Source: Hevea brasiliensis
Taxonomy: Eukaryota > Streptophyta > Magnoliopsida > Malpighiales > Euphorbiaceae
Length of the DNA stretch: 64,000 bases
Assembly (NCBI RefSeq): GCF_030052815.1
Contig: NC_079499.1
Coordinates: forward strand, 73,671,760 to 73,735,759
Direction: 5' to 3'
Shown here piece after piece: positions 32,777-45,201 of the stretch. Positions within the stretch are counted from its first letter, which is position 1. Every line of letters begins with the position of its first letter. Under the pieces are notes generated by a model. It was not told where the DNA came from, did not search any database, and saw nothing but the letters and a program-made list of their open reading frames with translations. Position numbers and translations under genes: made by a program.

Positions 32777-35700
32777 TGTCATACCTTACCCCTCTGTAAG
32801 ACATAGCATGATCCCGTAGAATACCTAATGAACTACCGAACTTCAACTACCGATAATTCATTAAGTATACTACAAGGGATTTTAAAACCATTTTCTTACA
32901 TTTTGGAAGTAGTGAGCATTTTGGTACGAATTAAAAACATTTAATTGAAGTCTCAAATTTAATAAAAAATTTTATCCATTTTATTCTTCCGCAAATTTTA
33001 TAAAAATTTCAGCAGAGTGCCATATGTATTTGGAGAAAACAGTTCTTCAAAAACCTGTAAAAACACTTCCAATAAATTTTTCCACAACTCCCAACCTCCA
33101 AATAATCTCAATTCAACACAACTCAAGTCAATTCCACTTCAAAATAATTCCACAATTTCATCCAAGTTTTTCATCTTAAAACATTTCATCATTTCATTCA
33201 ATAAAGCTAATTTACATTCACAAGTTTAATTTACAGATATTAAATAGAAAAAATAATATTATTACAATTTATTATACAACTGCTCAATTTACATTAATAC
33301 ATAAAACATTACAATATTTACATCAAAATAACTACAAGGGTATAAAACAATACCCGTACAAAAAGATCAGTGTAGTCCTCAATTGCAATAACAGCTCACT
33401 CTGCTGCTTTCTCCTTGCTCTTATCTGTGACAGCAAAATAAGCTATCGTTGAGTATAAAAATACTCAGTGGTACACAACAAAAATTTTAAATACAATACA
33501 TAAATCATTCATTGACAAAACATAATTTAAATATTTCTCAATCACATTTCACAAATTATCAAAACTCATAATAACATAATTTGGTCAAATAATTTAATAA
33601 ACACAGTGTTGCCAAATCATACACAACTTAAGCCATGACATGAAATTTTTGATCAATGCCGCATTGTACACCACGACAAAGCAATCTACAACCCCACTAA
33701 TCGAAATCAATGAAGGAGGTGGCTAGCTAGCTAATGAGTACTCATCCGATCTTCAACCTCAACTGGTAAACCAGAGAGGGAGGAAAATAATCGATCTCAA
33801 CCCCATAAATGGGGGAATAATATGGTACTGTCATGCCAAGTGTGAATCCAAAATCAAATTAAAACAATTTATTCAAATATTGTATACAAAAATCAAATCA
33901 ATTTCTAAAGTGATATTTTCATTCACAAAATGGCAACACAAAAGTTCTTAAACTCATAATGCATACTAAATCCATTTTTCAATGATAAAATGCTTAAATA
34001 GGGTTTATTGTGCACAAACCTGACGTGAGTCGCCTCTAGGCCTTGACTCAGTCTCTTAGACTTTCCGAGCCTTTTTCAGCTGAAACACACAATTTCACAG
34101 TGTTTCAGTACCATAACTTAGCATAAATCCAAAAATAAATTCAAATTCACTTTTATCTAGCTTATATTTGCTAAACTTGACGTTCTTTAAAATTTGTGTT
34201 TTGGGGTTACTATTCACTACACTATTCAAGTCAATTTGTTGACTTTCCAAGGCTTGATAGGTATGAGAATCCCAACTTCACCCACATACCACATTTTGGT
34301 CACTAAATATGTTGGTTTTGGTTGTTTTCTCAAAACTTAGGTCTTTTAGGAAAAATTGTCAATTTTCAGTTTTGGTGTCTTAAGTTGCACTATTCCATTG
34401 GTCATTTTTCTGTTAAAATTTAGCAAACCTTTCTTCATAGAAAATATTCCCTATTGTCTTAACTTTATTCTCCTTTTTGAATCACTCCAATTGGAGTTTT
34501 GTAGCTCAAGTTATAGCCATTTGAACCATGGCTGCCAGATTGGACTTAACCCAGATTTTTAGGCAAATTCTGGTTCTGGCAGTTTTAGGTCACCAACTTT
34601 GGGTGGCCAAATGACTTGGTTAATGGCATAATTTGGGTTTGTGTTCTCCATGAAAGTTTTAGGTCTGTATCTCATATGTCCATTGGTAAAATGTCAGGTC
34701 ATTTAGGCCTGCCTAGCCCAAGTTATGGCCAAATGAATAAACATTGTTCATTTGGTCATTTTGTACAGGTTAGACTGAGAAAATCCAGATTTGGTCAATT
34801 TGTTCACTAGGTTTTGGTCACTTTTTGGGCATGATTCCTAAATGAAAATTGTGTCATTTTGTGTCTATTTTCATTCCCAATTAGTATGATACCAATTGGA
34901 CTTGTAAATTTTCAGTTTTAGTCCCTCAAAGGGACCTTGGTCCTGCTGCCTACAGCATGACCACATTGAATCCGAATTTAACCTCAATTCAAACACTTCC
35001 AACACACTTCATTTGGTCACAAATGACCATTTCTCACTTCAAACTAGGTCAAACACATCATTTCACCATTTCTCCAAATTTTGTCTCCTAAACCCTAAGT
35101 GCAAAACCCTAATTCACACTAATTGTTACATTTCATTGATTCAACACATATTAACATACTCTTACATCTCATTCAAGCATTCTAACAAGTTTAATGGAAT
35201 CAAACTCATGCAATTCATCCCCCTTCATAGGCTGGCCGAAATACCTTTTGGTCCTCCACAAATGTTTTCTTTTGATTGTAAATAAATTTCTAACTTATTT
35301 GAAGTGTTTAAGCATGCATGTAAAGAGACGTATGGGAAGAACCTCACTAACCTTATGTGATGCTTTTCAAGGCTTGAAATTCTTTCTTCCTTTCTTCTCC
35401 TTTTTGTCTTTCTTCCATCCACTCTCCAAATAATGACTTAAATTAAGATTTTCTACTAGTTTAGGGAAAGATTTATGGAGAGAGGAAACAATTCCAAGCT
35501 TGGAGTTTGGGGTGACAATGGAGGTTTGAGAGAGAATTTGGGAGAGAGAGACGGTAACCAAATGGAAAGAAGATAAATTTGACTTTTATTAATTTTTTTT
35601 TCATTTTCATATTTTATCTAATAATAAATCTTGACTTGGTCAAAATGTGTATGAAAAATTAAATTGGACTTATGATGTCATAATATGAGGTAGGCATGAT

Positions 35701-36179
35701 GTCATTAAAGGCTTTTCTTTTTCTTTTCCATTTATTTTTCCTTGGTTCTTTAATTTAATTCTCGAATCCGAAATTTTCTTTTCTCCGATTTTATTTGACA
35801 GTTAGGTTAGGAGTCAGCTAGCCGGTTCAACCTAGTTTGCAAATAATTCAATATTTCTTTTTCCGTGATTTTCTCTTTTCCACTGTGTTTATAATAGTCT
35901 TAAGGACTGCAGCGTCACATTTTACAGTTCAAAATTTGAGTTTAAATCGATTTCGTAGTCCTTCCCAAGAAGGTCACCCATCGTTGTGACTCTCAGCTCG
36001 TTTAACTTCTTATGTTCTGTTTTTCTTATTTATACTTAACTAATTGACAATTACTAATTATTTGTATTTATGGCTTATCTAGTTGTCTTAAGTGTGGTTC
36101 TAATCCCCTTAATTGTCTGGACCGACTCCGGCCACCGGAACAATGAAATATACTAGGCTATGCAAATAGGGGTGTTATA
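32777..36179 (-). mobile_element. Solo gypsy LTR (subfamily 2b, as G2), minus orientation, TSD GAGAA
   Basis: 3403 bp from TGTCATACC to GGGTGTTATA; GAGAA flanks it at 32772-32776 and 36180-36184. The right end has TATA where siblings have TACA, a C-to-T change in the terminal dinucleotide. It matches the G2 LTRs for most of its length. The double hairpin is at 33429-33467, the acceptor-like tract near 33050 and a hairpin near 34728-34758. It holds no gene. Confidence 0.93.
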
Positions 36180-36184
36180 GAGAA

Positions 36185-36700
36185 GAGGTTGAGACATCTG
36201 ATATTATGGCTGGTACCTTCTCAACTTTTAATCAAGATGTGTTTGTGTTATTTTATCTGAGTTCTACCCACTCTTATGTGAGTGCTAGCATCATTGATTG
36301 CATTGCTGTTCCGTGTACAAAAATGAACTTTGAGGTGCTAGTAACAAGTCCACTAGGACAAGAGGTCAAGGTTAATAGAATGTATAGGGATTGTCCTTTG
36401 GTGATCCAAGGACATACTTTTCTAACTGATCTCATTGAAATGCCCTTCAGAGATTATGCTATCATCTTGGGCATAGATTGGTTAGCCAAGCATCACGCCG
36501 TGATTGACTATAGACTGAAGACAGTCACTTTGGTCTCCCTTAGTACAATGATGTGGTAATACACGGAGAGAGGCAGCTATTGCCATCAAATATCATTTCG
36601 GCTGCATTAGCTAGAAAAATGATCAGAAAGGGGTGTGAAGCATACTTAGCACATGTGGTAGACACCAAGTGGGGAGCCCAGCATTGAAGGATATCCCTAC
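36185..36700 (+). pseudogene. G3 aspartic protease, broken and catalytically dead
   Basis: The frame from 36206 reads MAGTFSTFNQDVFVLFYL and then SSTHSYVSASI. The residues at the active site are YLSS where G2 has DPSS, so the catalytic aspartate is lost. RDYAIILGIDWLAKHHA follows. An insertion near 36535 shifts the frame, and the remainder (IISAALARKMIRKGCEAYLAHVVDT) lies in another one. The equivalent region in G2 is 19761-20290. Confidence 0.87.
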
Positions 36701-37440
36701 AGTATATGACATTCCAGATGTGTTTCCTGATGAATTGCCAGGATTACCTTTGAAAAGAGAAGTGCAATTTGAGATTAATGTTATGCCTGGTGTGGATCCA
36801 ATCTCCATAACACTATATAGAATGGCACCAGTATAATTGAAGGAGTTGAAGGTACAGTTGTAAGAACTACTTGAAAAGGGCTTCATCCGCCCTAGTGTGT
36901 CACCTTGGGGAGCACCAGTATTATTTGTTAAGAAGAAAAATGGCACTCTCCGTTTATGTATTGACTACCGGCAATTGAATAAAGTGACAATAAAGAATAG
37001 ATATCCATTGCCTAACATTGATGATCTATTTGATCAGTTGAAGGGTGCAGCTGTGTTCTCCAAAATTGATTTGCGATCTAGTTATTATCAGTTGAAAGTG
37101 CAAGAGCAGAGTATTCCAAAAACTACTTTCAAAACTCAATATGGCCACTATGAGTTTCTGGTAATGCCATTCGGGTTAACTAATGCTCCGGCTGCTCTTA
37201 TGGATCTGATGAACATTATCTTTAGACCATATCTTGATCAATTTGTGGTGGTGTTTGTTGATGATATTTTGATATATTTGAGGAATGCAAAGGAGCATGA
37301 CAGACATCTGCGGATTGTACTACAGACTTTAAGGTAGAAACAGCTATATAACAAATTATCGAAATATGAATTTTGGCTGAAAGAAATCTCTTTCTTGGGA
37401 CATGTTGTGTCAGCTGAAGGGAACAAGGTAGATTCTAGTA
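36701..37440 (+). pseudogene. G3 reverse transcriptase, broken
   Basis: FPDELPGLPLKREVQFEIN starts near 36722; stops fall near 36834 (TAA in APV*LKEL) and 36861 (TAA in VQL*ELL). The frame 36897-37337 is open with [37 protein letters not shown] and [13 protein letters not shown], which retains the two aspartates of the RT active site. A TAG follows TLR at 37335, then [17 protein letters not shown] continues in frame. Confidence 0.9.
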
Positions 37441-38010
37441 AGGTAGAAGCTATCCTTAATTGGAAGCCACCTAGGAATATCACAGAAATTCACGGTTTTA
37501 TGGGTTTAGCTGGATACTATAGCCGATTTCTGAAAGGGTTTTCTATGTTAGCTTCTCCACTGACCAAGCTGCTTCGAAAAGATGTGAAATTTCAGTGGAC
37601 GGATAAATGCCAGCAAAGTTTTGATGAATTAAAGAGTTGTTTGACTGAAGCTCCAGTCCTTACTTTACCTGTCTCGGATAAAGAATACACAGTTTATAGT
37701 GATGCTTCTCATAATGGGTTAGGCTGTGTACTGATGCAAGCTCAAAATGTAATTGCTTATGCATCACACGCCAGCTGAAATCGCATGAGAGAAACTATCT
37801 GACACATGACTTGGAGCTAGCAGCTATTGTATTTGCTGTGAAGATCTGGGGACATTACTTATATGGGGAAAAGTGTTATATCTACACAGATCACAAGAGC
37901 TTAAAGTACTTGGGCACTCAGACAAAGGAAATGGTTAGAACTGATTAAAGACTATGATTGTTTAATAGACTATCAGCCAGGGAAAGCAAATGTGGTGGCT
38001 AACGCTTTAA
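37441..38010 (+). pseudogene. G3 RNase H, broken
   Basis: The frame from 37395 includes the RT thumb [17 protein letters not shown] and the RNase H start [18 protein letters not shown], ending at a frameshift after YASHAS near 37778. [20 protein letters not shown] and [15 protein letters not shown] follow in the next frame, and a deletion removes the KELNLRQR region seen in G1 and G2 (near 37920). LIDYQPGKANVVANALS marks the end of the domain. Confidence 0.87.
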
Positions 38011-39560
38011 GTTGCAAGACTATGGCAAGTCTCAAAGTTTCTCTTTTGTCCATGGTACATGAGTTGAAAGCACAACATGCTAGCTTGGAGATTAATGATG
38101 AGGGATAGACAGTAGTTGCATGGCATGTACAGCTAGTGTTGATTGATCAAATCAGAATGGCTGCTCAGAATGATGAGAAATATCAGAAGCTACTGAAAGA
38201 AGTCCAGCAGGGCAAGAAACCTAAATTCTCTATAAGAGATGATGGTTTAGTACTACATCAGGGTAGAATGTGCATTCCTAATGATGTGGAATTGAGACAG
38301 ATCATTATGAAAAAAGCACATGAGTCTCCTTTTGATATGTACCCTAGTGGAACTAAAATGTACAAAGGGCTAAAAGAGCATTGCTGGTGGATGGGTATGA
38401 AAAGGGATGTAGCTGATTTTGTCTTCAAATGCCTAACTTGTCAGCAAGTAAAGGCAGAACATTAAGTACCAACTGGTTTGTTACATCCATTGCCAATACC
38501 TGAGTGGAAATGGGAATGAATAACTATGGATTTTGTGATGGGACTTCTGAGGACACAGAATAGTCATGATGCAGTATGGGTTATAGTTGACAGACTGACC
38601 AAGTCTGCTCACTTTCTGCCAGTCCAAATGGACTATAGCCTAGAAAGATTGGCCAAATTGTACATAAATGAGATTGTAAGATTGCATAGAGTGCCAGTAT
38701 CGATTATATCTAACAGAGATCCTAGGTTCACTTCTAGATTCTGGGGTAGTCTTCAGAGAGCCCTAGGAACTAGATTAAAATTCAGCAGGACATTCCACCC
38801 ACAGACAGATGGCCAGTCTGAGAGGGTAATTCAGATCTTAGAGGATATGCTACTAGCTTGTGTGATTGAGTTTGAAGGTAGTTGGGATATACACTTTCCT
38901 TTGATTGAGTTTGCTTGCAACAACAGCTACCAATCAAGCATTGAGATGCCTCCATATGAAGCTTTGTATGGCAGAAAATGCAGAACTCCCCTATGTTGGG
39001 ATGAAGTAGGTGAAAGAAAGATGTTTGGCCCATAAATTGTTCAACAGACAGAGGAAAAGATCAGATTGATTAGAGATCGACTCAAGGCTGCATCAGATCG
39101 TTAGAAGTCCTATATTGATATGATGAGAAGAGATATTGAATATGTAGTGGGTGATAAGGTATTCTTTAAAATTTCTCCTCGGAAGAGAATTATGAGATTT
39201 GGCAGAAAGGGGAAACTGAGTCCTCGTTTTATCGGACCATATGAGGTTTTGGAAAGAGTGGGTCCTTTGGCATATCGGTTGGCATTACCTCTAGAGCTAG
39301 AAAGGATACACAGTGTCTTCCATGTGTCCATGTTAAGGAGGTACAGATCTGACCCATCTCATGTTCTATCAGTTGAAGAGATTGAGGTAAATCCAGACCT
39401 CTCATATAAGGAAGAACCCATAGAGATTCTGGCATATGAGGTGAAACACCTAAGGAATAAACAGATACCTCTGGTTAAAGTGCTATGGAATCATCATTCA
39501 GGCCAAGAAGCTACTTGGGAATGTGAAGAGGACATGAGGAGATAGCACCCAGAGCTGTTC
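38011..39560 (+). pseudogene. G3 integrase with chromodomain-like C-terminus, broken
   Basis: The zinc-binding region has HESPFDMY, with the second histidine replaced by tyrosine, and CLTCQQV with both cysteines. Stops sit near 38463 (TAA) and 38517 (TGA). The core from 38526 keeps the first aspartate (MDFVMG) and the glutamate (DGQSERVIQ), but the second catalytic site is SNRDPRF instead of SDRDPRF. A TAA at 39033 and a TAG near 39100 split it from the C-terminal frame at 39120-39545, which has RFIGPYEVLE, VFHVSMLRRY and LVKVLWNHHSGQEATWE and ends at a TAG before HPELF. It has no insertion at the site of the G1 intron-like segment. Confidence 0.88.
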
Positions 39561-39604
39561 AGATACTGATGCCAAGTAAAATTTCAAGAGAAAATTTATT
39601 TTAA

Positions 39605-39620
39605 GGGGGGGGGGGGGAGG
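39605..39620 (+). other. G3 polypurine tract
   Basis: A run of 13 G followed by AGG, eight bases before the 3' LTR start at 39629. Confidence 0.85.
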
Positions 39621-39628
39621 GTGAGAAT

Positions 39629-41475
39629 TGTAATACCCTTATATTTGGTAGTGCCTTCTACTGTTTCGATGACCAGTGTCTATCCGGACGGTTAGAATGC
39701 CTGGAACTATACTTAAATGTTAATGAGGAGACATGAATTAATGAAATACAATTGAGGAAAATACAAGAAAAGTAAGAGAAAAATAAGAGCAATGAAATGT
39801 GACTAAGTTAAACGAGCCAAAAATCGTAGCGATGGGTGACCACATCGGGAAGTTGCGGCGAGGAGCGTTGACTAGCCCTAGACTGCGGGGAACCCTGGAA
39901 AATAATTTTAAGAAATAAATAAACATCTATTAAAGTATAAATGACATTGGAAATGTCAAATAAAAATCAATTAATTAGTACAAAGAAAAACGAAAAATCA
40001 AGAAACAGATAAAAATCGGTGTTATCGAAAAATTGGGAATACAACTCGAATAGGGGCATTTTGGTCAATTGACACCCAGAGTTGCCTTTTGACCTAAATT
40101 TCCATTAAAAATAAATGATATTAAACTTTGAAAATGTCATGAAAATTAAAAGTGCAATACATATTATAAATAGTGGAAGTGTGGTGGCAAAATTGTAAAA
40201 TTATGAAACTTTGATTTAATTAAACCTTAAATTAAGTTAGTGCTCCACTAACCTCATTTTAGTGGACCTATGTACAGCATTTTGGGACAGAAATTCTGTC
40301 ATCTTCAACCTCACAAACAAACCAGTTGAAACTAAAGCTCCTAACATCCTCCCATGGCCGCCTCACATCCAAGCTCCATGCAACCCACCTTAAGCCATCT
40401 TCTCCACTAAGTTCTTTCATTAAAATTGTTCACAACATCACAAGGAAGAATTTGATAGTAATTTTAAGAGGAATAGGTGAATTTTAGCCAAGCTCACAAG
40501 TGGTAAGTAACTATTTCTTCATCCTCTCTTTGTTAAAGTTTGTGTGGGTGTTGTGGTGAGTTGATTTATGAAGAAACTTTGAGGTTTTAATGAGTTATTG
40601 GAAGGTACTATTTTTGGAAGCAATGGAATATCGAGGTTAATGAATTATTTCTTCATGTAAATAGTGTTTTGAGGTGTTGAATTAAGTGTTTAAATGTATA
40701 GGAATGATTTAATATGTATATAGTTTGAATTGTTAGTTTGAAAAGTTAAAATGAAAGCTTAATGTATATGTGTTACTTGGGCAGCCTCATGGTGAAGGTT
40801 GGAAGTGTTTAAATTCATGAAAAGTTTGTTGAATTATGGTACTAAGAGTGGCAGCATATGTATATGATACAGTAGTGAAAATGTATGTAATTTGGTAGTG
40901 AAAATTATATGTAATAATTAGGAGTGTTTATGTGTATATATTGTTGGGTTTAGACTTTGTGAATTAGGATTGCATTTGGTGTATTGTGAGTTGTTATATT
41001 CTGCCTAAGTTGACCTAAATGTGACTTGTTGAGTGATTATGGTTAGTACCAATTCAGAATTTGGCAGAGAAGTGGACTTATAACAAGATTAATGTGTATT
41101 TGGATTGGTATTTGAGAGACATGTAAAGGGCAGTATGCAAATGAGCCTATAACCCTAAGTGTGTGACTCCAATTGGTATGAGGCCAATTAGAGGTGAAAC
41201 TAGGCACAAAATGTGCCAACTTTCATGTTGGAAGCCTACCTAAATTCTGTCCAGAAAGTGACATGAAAATTGACCAAATCCAGATTAGTGACTTTGCAAA
41301 CCTGAAAATTGACCATTTGAACAGCAATAAGTATTTTGCCATAACTCACTCAAAACAGGTCCAAATAACCTAAAATTTATATAGTTGGAAAGCTTAGACA
41401 TAGTGCTACATCTTTTGTAGAGACTATAAAACCCAGAGATGACCATAAGCAAGTCAAAATGCTTACAAAATTTCA
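39629..41475 (+). repeat. G3 3' LTR, 5' part (cut by C1)
   Basis: It begins TGTAATACCC (siblings TGTAACACCC) and matches the solo LTRs at 14858 and 59719 near its start, and the G3 5' LTR remainder over about 40860-41400. It stops at 41475 where the C1 LTR begins; the rest lies right of the window. No gene seen. Confidence 0.9.
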
Positions 41476-43586
41476 TGAAGGAGCGAAAGCATGAAAAACA
41501 CAAGTTTATATCATAAAATTCAAAAATTTTCACCTAGGGTCACATGCATTATGCAAGATTTATTTTTATCTATTTGATTTCTATGATAAACAACATATTA
41601 AAACTCTTTTAATATGTTTTTAGATCTGTATTTGCCATTTAAGATTTTAGAATTAATCAGATTAATTTTAGAACCCTATATTAGGTCAAGAACCAGTGCA
41701 CTAACCTCTTGATACACTGCAATGTGTTTGGCACCTTCGGGATGCATCTTTAGGACACCAGATGTTGTCCCTCTAGCTTGTCCACACCAAGATCACCTAT
41801 GGAAGCCTTTGAATAGCTTCTAAAGCTTTTTTATGAATTAGAAAATAAAGTTTTTCCTTTTAAGAGATTACAGATGTAAATAGAACACTAGAAATGATTT
41901 CTAGTATTTTCAATTCAAGAGATTGTTTGCTAATCTCTTGGAATAAATGAGAGATGAAGAAGAAGAGAAGGGAGAAGAGCCTTTGGGTGGCAGCACAACG
42001 AGGAGCAGCAGCTTGTTATAATTTTTCTTTTCATAACAACACTTATATAGCTAGGTCACCGCTTAAAACCCTTGCCACATGTCACCTTCTAATTGGCTCT
42101 AGGTTTAATTGACCCAATCACATTGTGCCAAGTGTTAAACCTATATTTAATCTTAATTTTAATCATCTTACATGATTAAAAAGACATTTGGCAAGCTTAT
42201 ATGTAGTGCCATGTGTCACCATCTCATAGTGCCACATGTCACCTTATGAAATGACCAAAATGCCCCTGTGTCTTAATTTTGAGTTCTCAGCCTAAAATAA
42301 TTATTTCTCTTCTTGTAATCAATTTATATCAAATATAATTTAATTAATTAATCTCTATTAATTAATTTCTCATTAATTATATTCATATTTAAACATTTTA
42401 AATATAAATTTAACTTATACTATACATCCAATAATCTAGATTTGGTTTCAAATCATGCTAGGGACTTTGCAATCTAATTGCAAACCAAACCTATTTAATT
42501 AGTCAATTAAACTCTTTAATTAATTAATTAAATCATTTTTAATTTGGTGATTACTTGTGTATGTGTGTGACTTACTAGGCTCATCACTAATTGGCAATGA
42601 GATATGATATCAACTCTTAATATCATCAGAACTCTTTCTTACCATAAATGATTTCTCTAAACCATTTTATGTACCTCATAGACCATGGTTAATACCTAGC
42701 ATAGCATCCCATGGCTACCCAATCAGTAATAAGGTTTATCTTAAATGAACCTATAATCATATGTTACCATGTACTAGAATCTCTCTGTTACAAAATCCAA
42801 ACTCAAGCTGGAGTCATGGTTTATGTCAAACCCCATTTGCTATGAATATTATGTTCTCTTTTAATTCCAGTTCTTGATTAAAAGATTTTCTCATCAGAAA
42901 CTCTTTTATGATTAAATCTATCTGTCCTGGCCAGGAACTTGAAACATCAATAACAATTAAATGAACATAGGATTTTATCCCTATTTACTTGGAGGAACAA
43001 ATTCCATCTTTATCTGCACCTACCTCCATATATAGCTAGTAGGAGCCAACACATGCCCATATACCCATACACAGTACAAGTATGAAAGCAGTATCAAACT
43101 CAAACTACCAATACACAAGATAACTTTGCTATCTCAGGCCTAAAGATAATATGCACTGATATAATTTATGATAATACATTGACAAGAGTAAACTCCATGT
43201 GCTTGTCATAAGTGTTAGTGGTTCGACCTATTTATCATGTATAAGTGCCTATCATGTTTGTCATATGGTATGAGACTCACCATTCCATCTTATTTATATC
43301 CCATATAAATAACTTGGGAACAAACATGAATACAATCTTTATGGATAAGTCATGTCCTTATTGTGAAGTATCCTCAATTGTGAACCTATTTATGATACTT
43401 TGTACTAGAAATACTGTCACTCATATTCTTAATAACTTAAGAATAGAATTTCTAACAAAATATCAATGGTCCTTTTCTATTACACATAAATATATTATGT
43501 AAATGGAAAAGTGGAAATGCCTTTTATTAATAAAAACATGTACAAGATATATACTAAATGATATGCTCTAGGGCATACTACTAACA
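41476..43586 (-). repeat. C1 3' LTR, complete (2111 bp)
   Basis: From TGAAGGAGCG to ACTAACA; on the reverse strand it begins TGTTAGTAGTATGCCCTAG. It is equivalent to the solo LTR 3606-5713 and the C2 LTRs. The reverse-strand TATA box is at 42043-42049. A plus-strand open frame at 43245-43502 has counterparts in other copies (see findings). Confidence 0.92.
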
Positions 43587-43587
43587 A

Positions 43588-43600
43588 TCTCCCACTAGCA
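43588..43600 (-). other. C1 polypurine tract
   Basis: The reverse strand reads GCTAGTGGGAGAT just before the LTR start at 43586, typical of copia elements. Confidence 0.75.
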
Positions 43601-43629
43601 CTAGAGCCATTCATTACAATATCTTAGAC

Positions 43630-44158
43630 CCATCTTCTCAAGATGTCAATCTAGCTAAGTCTGTGACATAGGCTTAGTGAATGGATCAGCTAGATTTTCA
43701 GCTGATGCTATTTTTTGCATGGCTACATCGCCTCGTCCAACTATTTCTCTGATGATGTGGTAGCACCTTTCTATGTGTTTGGATTTCTAGTGAGACCGGG
43801 GTTCCTTGGCCTGTATAACTGCTCCATCACAGTGTAGTGGAACTGTTGACTCAATGGAAGGAACTACTGCAAGTTCTATCAGGAACTTCTTTATCCAAAT
43901 AGCTTCCTTTGCAGCATCTCATGCAGCAATATACTCAACCTCGGTAGTGGAATCTACAGTCGTACTCTGTTTGGAACTCTTCCAATTGACTGCACCTCCA
44001 TTACAAATGAACACATATCCAGAGGTAGACTTTCTATTATTGATATCTGATTGAAAATTAGAATCAGTATAACCATCCAATTGTAAGTCTCCACCTCCAT
44101 ATATCAAGAATAAATCCTTAGTCCTTCTCAAGTACTCAAGGAAATTCTTGACAGCTAT
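43630..44158 (-). pseudogene. C1 RNase H, broken
   Basis: The frame 44131-43919 holds RTKDLFLIYGGGDLQLDGYT and DSNFQSDINNRKSTSGYVF, the copia RNase H core, then SSKQSTTVDSTTEVEYIAA before a stop. The tail with KSKHIERCYHIIRE and LADPFTKP follows down to about 43640 with a stop near 43786. A TAG in LEH*IAVK near 44160 separates it from RT; C2 has tryptophan there. Confidence 0.87.
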
Positions 44159-45201
44159 CTAGTGTTCCAAACCTGGATTAGATTGATACCTGCTAATCAA
44201 ACTAACAGCATATGCGATATCTGGCCTAGTACACAACCTTGCATGCATTAAACTTCTAATAGCCGAAGCATATGGAATCCTGGCCATTTTATCTCTTTCT
44301 TCAGGTGTCTTTGGAGACATCTCTTTAGAAAGGTGGATACCATGTCTCACTGGTAATAATTCTCTCTTGGAATCAAGCATATTAAACCTCATTAACACCT
44401 TTTCCAAGTATAGACTTTGGGATAAACCAATTATTCTTTTTGCTCTATCTTTATAGATGCGAATCCCAAGAATATAGGCTAACTCCCCTAAGTCTTTCAT
44501 GGAGAATGTATTTAACAACCATACCTTTACAGTTGTCAACATACTTGTGTCATTACCCATCAGCAGTATGTCATCCACATATAAGATAAGGAAAGTGATA
44601 GCACTGTCACTAACCTTCTTATATATACATGGCTCATCCTCATTTTTGATAAAACCAAATGACTTAATGGCTTCAATAAACTGATGTTCCAACTCCTCGA
44701 AGGTTGCTTCAACCCATAAATGGATCGCTTTAGCTTTCATACCTTGGAACCATCATGGGATTCAAAACCCCTAGGTTGTTCCATGATAATGTTTTCTTCA
44801 ATGTATCCATTGAGAAAAGCTATTTTGACATCCATCTGCCAAATCTCATAATCATAGTATGCAACTATTACTAATAGAATCCTAGTTGATTTAAGCATAG
44901 CAACAGGCGAGAAAGTCTTCTCATAGTCGATTCCTTGCCTTTGGCGAAACCCTTTCGCTACTAGCCTTGCCTTATAGGTCTCTACCTTTCCATCATAACC
45001 AATTTTCTTCTTGAAAACCCATTTGTTCTCTATAGGTACAATACCTTCAGGTGGGTCAACAATATCCCAAACTTGATTCTTATACATGGAATTAATTTCG
45101 AATTTTATAACATCAATCCATTTTGAAGAGTTTATATCTGATATAGCTTCTTTATAGGTAAGTGGATCATCTCTATGATCTACTTCTTCATGAGTAGACA
45201 A
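44159..45201 (-). pseudogene. C1 reverse transcriptase, broken
   Basis: The frame 45201-44737 has WKWVFKKK-type motifs (NKWVFKKKIGYDGKVETYKA), RLVAKGFRQRQGIDYEKTFSPV and WQMDVKIAFLNGYIEENI, the copia RT N-terminal part, ending in a stop after GSKV. The next frame (44740-44159) has FGFIKNEDEPCIYKK and the catalytic LYVDDILLMGND with both aspartates, then LVHGIHLSKEMS-type RT tail sequence and TRPDIAYAVSLISRYQ. A small deletion near SRSWN shifts the frame relative to C2. Confidence 0.9.

Larger units (their letters stand above)
25251..41475 (+). mobile_element. G3: plus-strand Ty3/gypsy chromovirus, host of all other insertions
   Basis: The outermost element: 5' LTR remainder 25251-26883, PBS 26892-26903, gag 27073-28059 and 32518-32776, protease 36185 onward, RT, RNase H, integrase to about 39560, PPT at 39605-39620 and 3' LTR from 39629. 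It is cut on the left by G2, inside gag by two solo LTRs and on the right by C1 at 41476. The remainder of its 3' LTR must lie right of the window. The identity of the family rests on domain order, the FVDDILIY box and the chromodomain-like tail. It carries the most stops of the three gypsy copies, in keeping with being the oldest. Confidence 0.9.
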